Below the pieces are notes generated by a model. The model ran no database searches and had not been told where the DNA came from. It was given only the letters and a program-made list of their open reading frames with translations. Source: Hyphomonadaceae bacterium (GTDB lineage: Bacteria; Pseudomonadota; Alphaproteobacteria; Caulobacterales; Aquidulcibacteraceae). Taken from it: a DNA stretch of 7,711 bases. Numbering within the stretch: the first letter of the stretch is position 1; each line of letters starts with the position of its first letter. Positions 6,541-7,711 of this stretch are shown one piece after another. Location: the NCBI GenBank assembly GCA_003526465.1, contig DPWD01000344.1:609-8319 (forward strand), written 5' to 3'. A program made the translations under genes and the position numbers.

Positions 6541-7664
6541 GGCGCGAACCCGCGCCAACCGTCGACCACAAGCCCATAACCTTCGAGCGCAACCAGTTTC
6601 CGCGGCGTGTTGGCCAGCACCACCATGCGGCGCACCCCGAGTTCGCGCAAAATCTGGGAGCCGACGCCAATCATGCGGTTGGCGTTGTCGGCCGCCTCCT
6701 CGGGGCTGGGCTCAACTCCGGAATAGCGCTTCGAAATGGGCTCGAACTCGCGCAGCAGCACCAGGACGCCGGCGCCATCCTTGTCGATCTCGGCCAGAGA
6801 ACGCTCCACCAGACTCGCGCGCGCGCCCAGGCCGCCCATGACATCAGCGGCGAAATCGACGCGGTGTACGCGAACAAGAATTGGCTGGTCGGCCTTGATC
6901 TCGCCCTTCACGAGCGCCGCGTGCTCTATATCGTCCAGCCGATTGCGGAATATCACCAAACTGAATCCAGAACCGACGCTCGTCTCAAACGGTGTTTCCA
7001 GAACCCGCTCGATATAGCGCTCGGTGACACGCCTGTAGGCGATCAGCTCGTCGATGGCGCCGATCTTGAGATTGTGGAATTGCGCGAAGGCGACCAGTTC
7101 CGGCAGCCGCGCCATGGTGCCGTCATCGTTCATGATCTCGCAAATCACCGCCGATGGGTTGAGCCCGGCTTGACGCGAAATATCGACGCTGGCCTCGGTG
7201 TGCCCCGCGCGCGTCAACACGCCGCCGTCGCGCGCCGTCAGCGGAAACACGTGCCCAGGCGAAACGATGTCGTTTGCGCCCTTGCTGGCGTCGATGGCCA
7301 CAGCAATGGTGTGTGCGCGGTCGTGCGCGGAAATTCCGGTCGACACGCCTTCGCGCGCCTCGATGGACACCGTGAAGGCAGTGCCCATACGGGTCTGATT
7401 GCGCGGCGTCATCGGCGCCAGTCCCAGCTGCTGCGTGCGCTCTGGCGTAAGCGCCAGACAGATCAGGCCCCGCCCATGCTTGGCCATGAAGTTCACTTGC
7501 GCCGGTGTCGCGAATTGCGCGGGGATGACGAGATCGCCCTCGTTCTCGCGGTCCTCTTCGTCCACGAGAATGAACATGCGCCCTTCGCGCGCTTCCTCGA
7601 TGATCTCGGGAATCGGCGAAATGGCGCGCTTGAAATCGGCAATGGGGGATGGCTTGGCCGCCAT
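6537..7664 (-). CDS. ribB: 3,4-dihydroxy-2-butanone 4-phosphate synthase with a degenerate RibA-like C-terminal domain
   Basis: The 375-residue protein has the two-domain layout of RibBA. Residues about 13-212 form a complete RibB domain, which converts ribulose 5-phosphate to 3,4-dihydroxy-2-butanone 4-phosphate plus formate: [12 protein letters not shown] (34-45), [13 protein letters not shown] (108-120), [11 protein letters not shown] (135-145), [10 protein letters not shown] (153-162) and [12 protein letters not shown] (175-186). Residues about 230-370 align with GTP cyclohydrolase II, ending in [14 protein letters not shown] (352-365). However, the only cysteines in the protein are Cys69 and Cys175, both in RibB. 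The RibA zinc motif is absent: where CLTGD and RCDCG are expected there are DFAAD and GARAS. The active-site stretch usually reading RQEGRGIGL is REFEPISKR. The second domain therefore very probably lacks cyclohydrolase activity, as known for other alphaproteobacterial proteins often labelled RibBA. It starts directly after the ribE stop (TGAATG). Confidence 0.95.
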   Translation of the reverse strand: MAAKPSPIADFKRAISPIPEIIEEAREGRMFILVDEEDRENEGDLVIPAQFATPAQVNFMAKHGRGLICLALTPERTQQLGLAPMTPRNQTRMGTAFTVSIEAREGVSTGISAHDRAHTIAVAIDASKGANDIVSPGHVFPLTARDGGVLTRAGHTEASVDISRQAGLNPSAVICEIMNDDGTMARLPELVAFAQFHNLKIGAIDELIAYRRVTERYIERVLETPFETSVGSGFSLVIFRNRLDDIEHAALVKGEIKADQPILVRVHRVDFAADVMGGLGARASLVERSLAEIDKDGAGVLVLLREFEPISKRYSGVEPSPEEAADNANRMIGVGSQILRELGVRRMVVLANTPRKLVALEGYGLVVDGWRGFAP

Positions 7665-7711
7665 TCAGTTCTTGCTCCGCGCTTCAACGAGGCGCGCCGC
7701 ATAGCGCGCCA
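7665..7711 (-). CDS. ribE: C-terminal end of riboflavin synthase alpha chain (partial, runs off the window)
   Basis: Directly upstream of ribB, an open minus-strand frame ends at TGA 7667-7665 and reads [14 protein letters not shown]. The pattern LARYxxRLLE is how riboflavin synthase (RibE) usually ends, after its second lumazine-binding domain. RibE dismutates two lumazine molecules to riboflavin. Only about 15 codons are visible, so the call rests on this short match and on the usual order ribD-ribE-ribB-ribH. The stop is immediately followed by the ribB ATG, which suggests translational coupling. Confidence 0.7.
   Translation of the reverse strand, partial: ARYAARLVEARSKN

Noticed and set aside
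6537..7664. Full bifunctional RibBA assignment.
   Set aside because: The zinc cysteines and catalytic stretch of GTP cyclohydrolase II are missing, so only the RibB activity is supported.
7665..7711. FMN riboswitch upstream of ribB.
   Set aside because: The 47 bases before ribB read as the end of ribE with no FMN-element conserved blocks; any such element would lie beyond the window.

Overview
The window looks like chromosomal DNA from a high-GC alphaproteobacterium (GC roughly 60-65 % by eye), most like the Caulobacterales/Hyphomonadaceae type. This rests on three things. The gene order ribE-ribB-ribH-nusB-thiL followed by hppA is familiar from that group. The ribB product carries a RibA-like domain without zinc cysteines. 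A palindromic intergenic repeat ending in CCCCGGAATGACG lies at the left edge. The taxonomic placement is inference, not proof.

Layout from left to right. Positions 1-102 hold a repeat with three hairpins. A plus-strand gene for an HI0933/YhiN-type flavoprotein (104-1291) begins directly after it. Everything else is on the minus strand and is read from right to left. The end of ribE (riboflavin synthase, 7711-7665) is followed by ribB with a degenerate RibA-like domain (7664-6537), ribH (6540-6067), nusB (6070-5603) and thiL (5599-4658). Next come an unrecognised small exported protein (4610-4155), a 173-base gap, the membrane pyrophosphatase gene hppA (3981-1834) and a small four-helix membrane protein (1821-1288). 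The last gene meets the flavoprotein gene tail to tail, and their stop codons share the sequence TTAA.

How the genes work together. RibE, RibB and RibH supply three of the riboflavin steps. NusB is a ribosomal RNA antitermination factor that is commonly co-transcribed with ribH. ThiL makes thiamine diphosphate. The junctions are extremely tight: TGAATG between ribE and ribB, a GTGA overlap between ribB and ribH, an ATGA overlap between ribH and nusB, and 3 bases between nusB and thiL. One translationally coupled operon is the simplest reading. HppA uses cytoplasmic pyrophosphate to pump protons. It probably forms a second unit with the small membrane protein, because the gap before it holds a terminator-like hairpin and a leader hairpin next to its ribosome binding site.

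I see no phage, transposon, CRISPR, toxin or defence genes, and nothing that clearly amounts to an undescribed system. The points most worth a second look are the repeat touching a start codon, the degenerate RibA domain, the hppA leader, and the two small unrecognised proteins flanking hppA.
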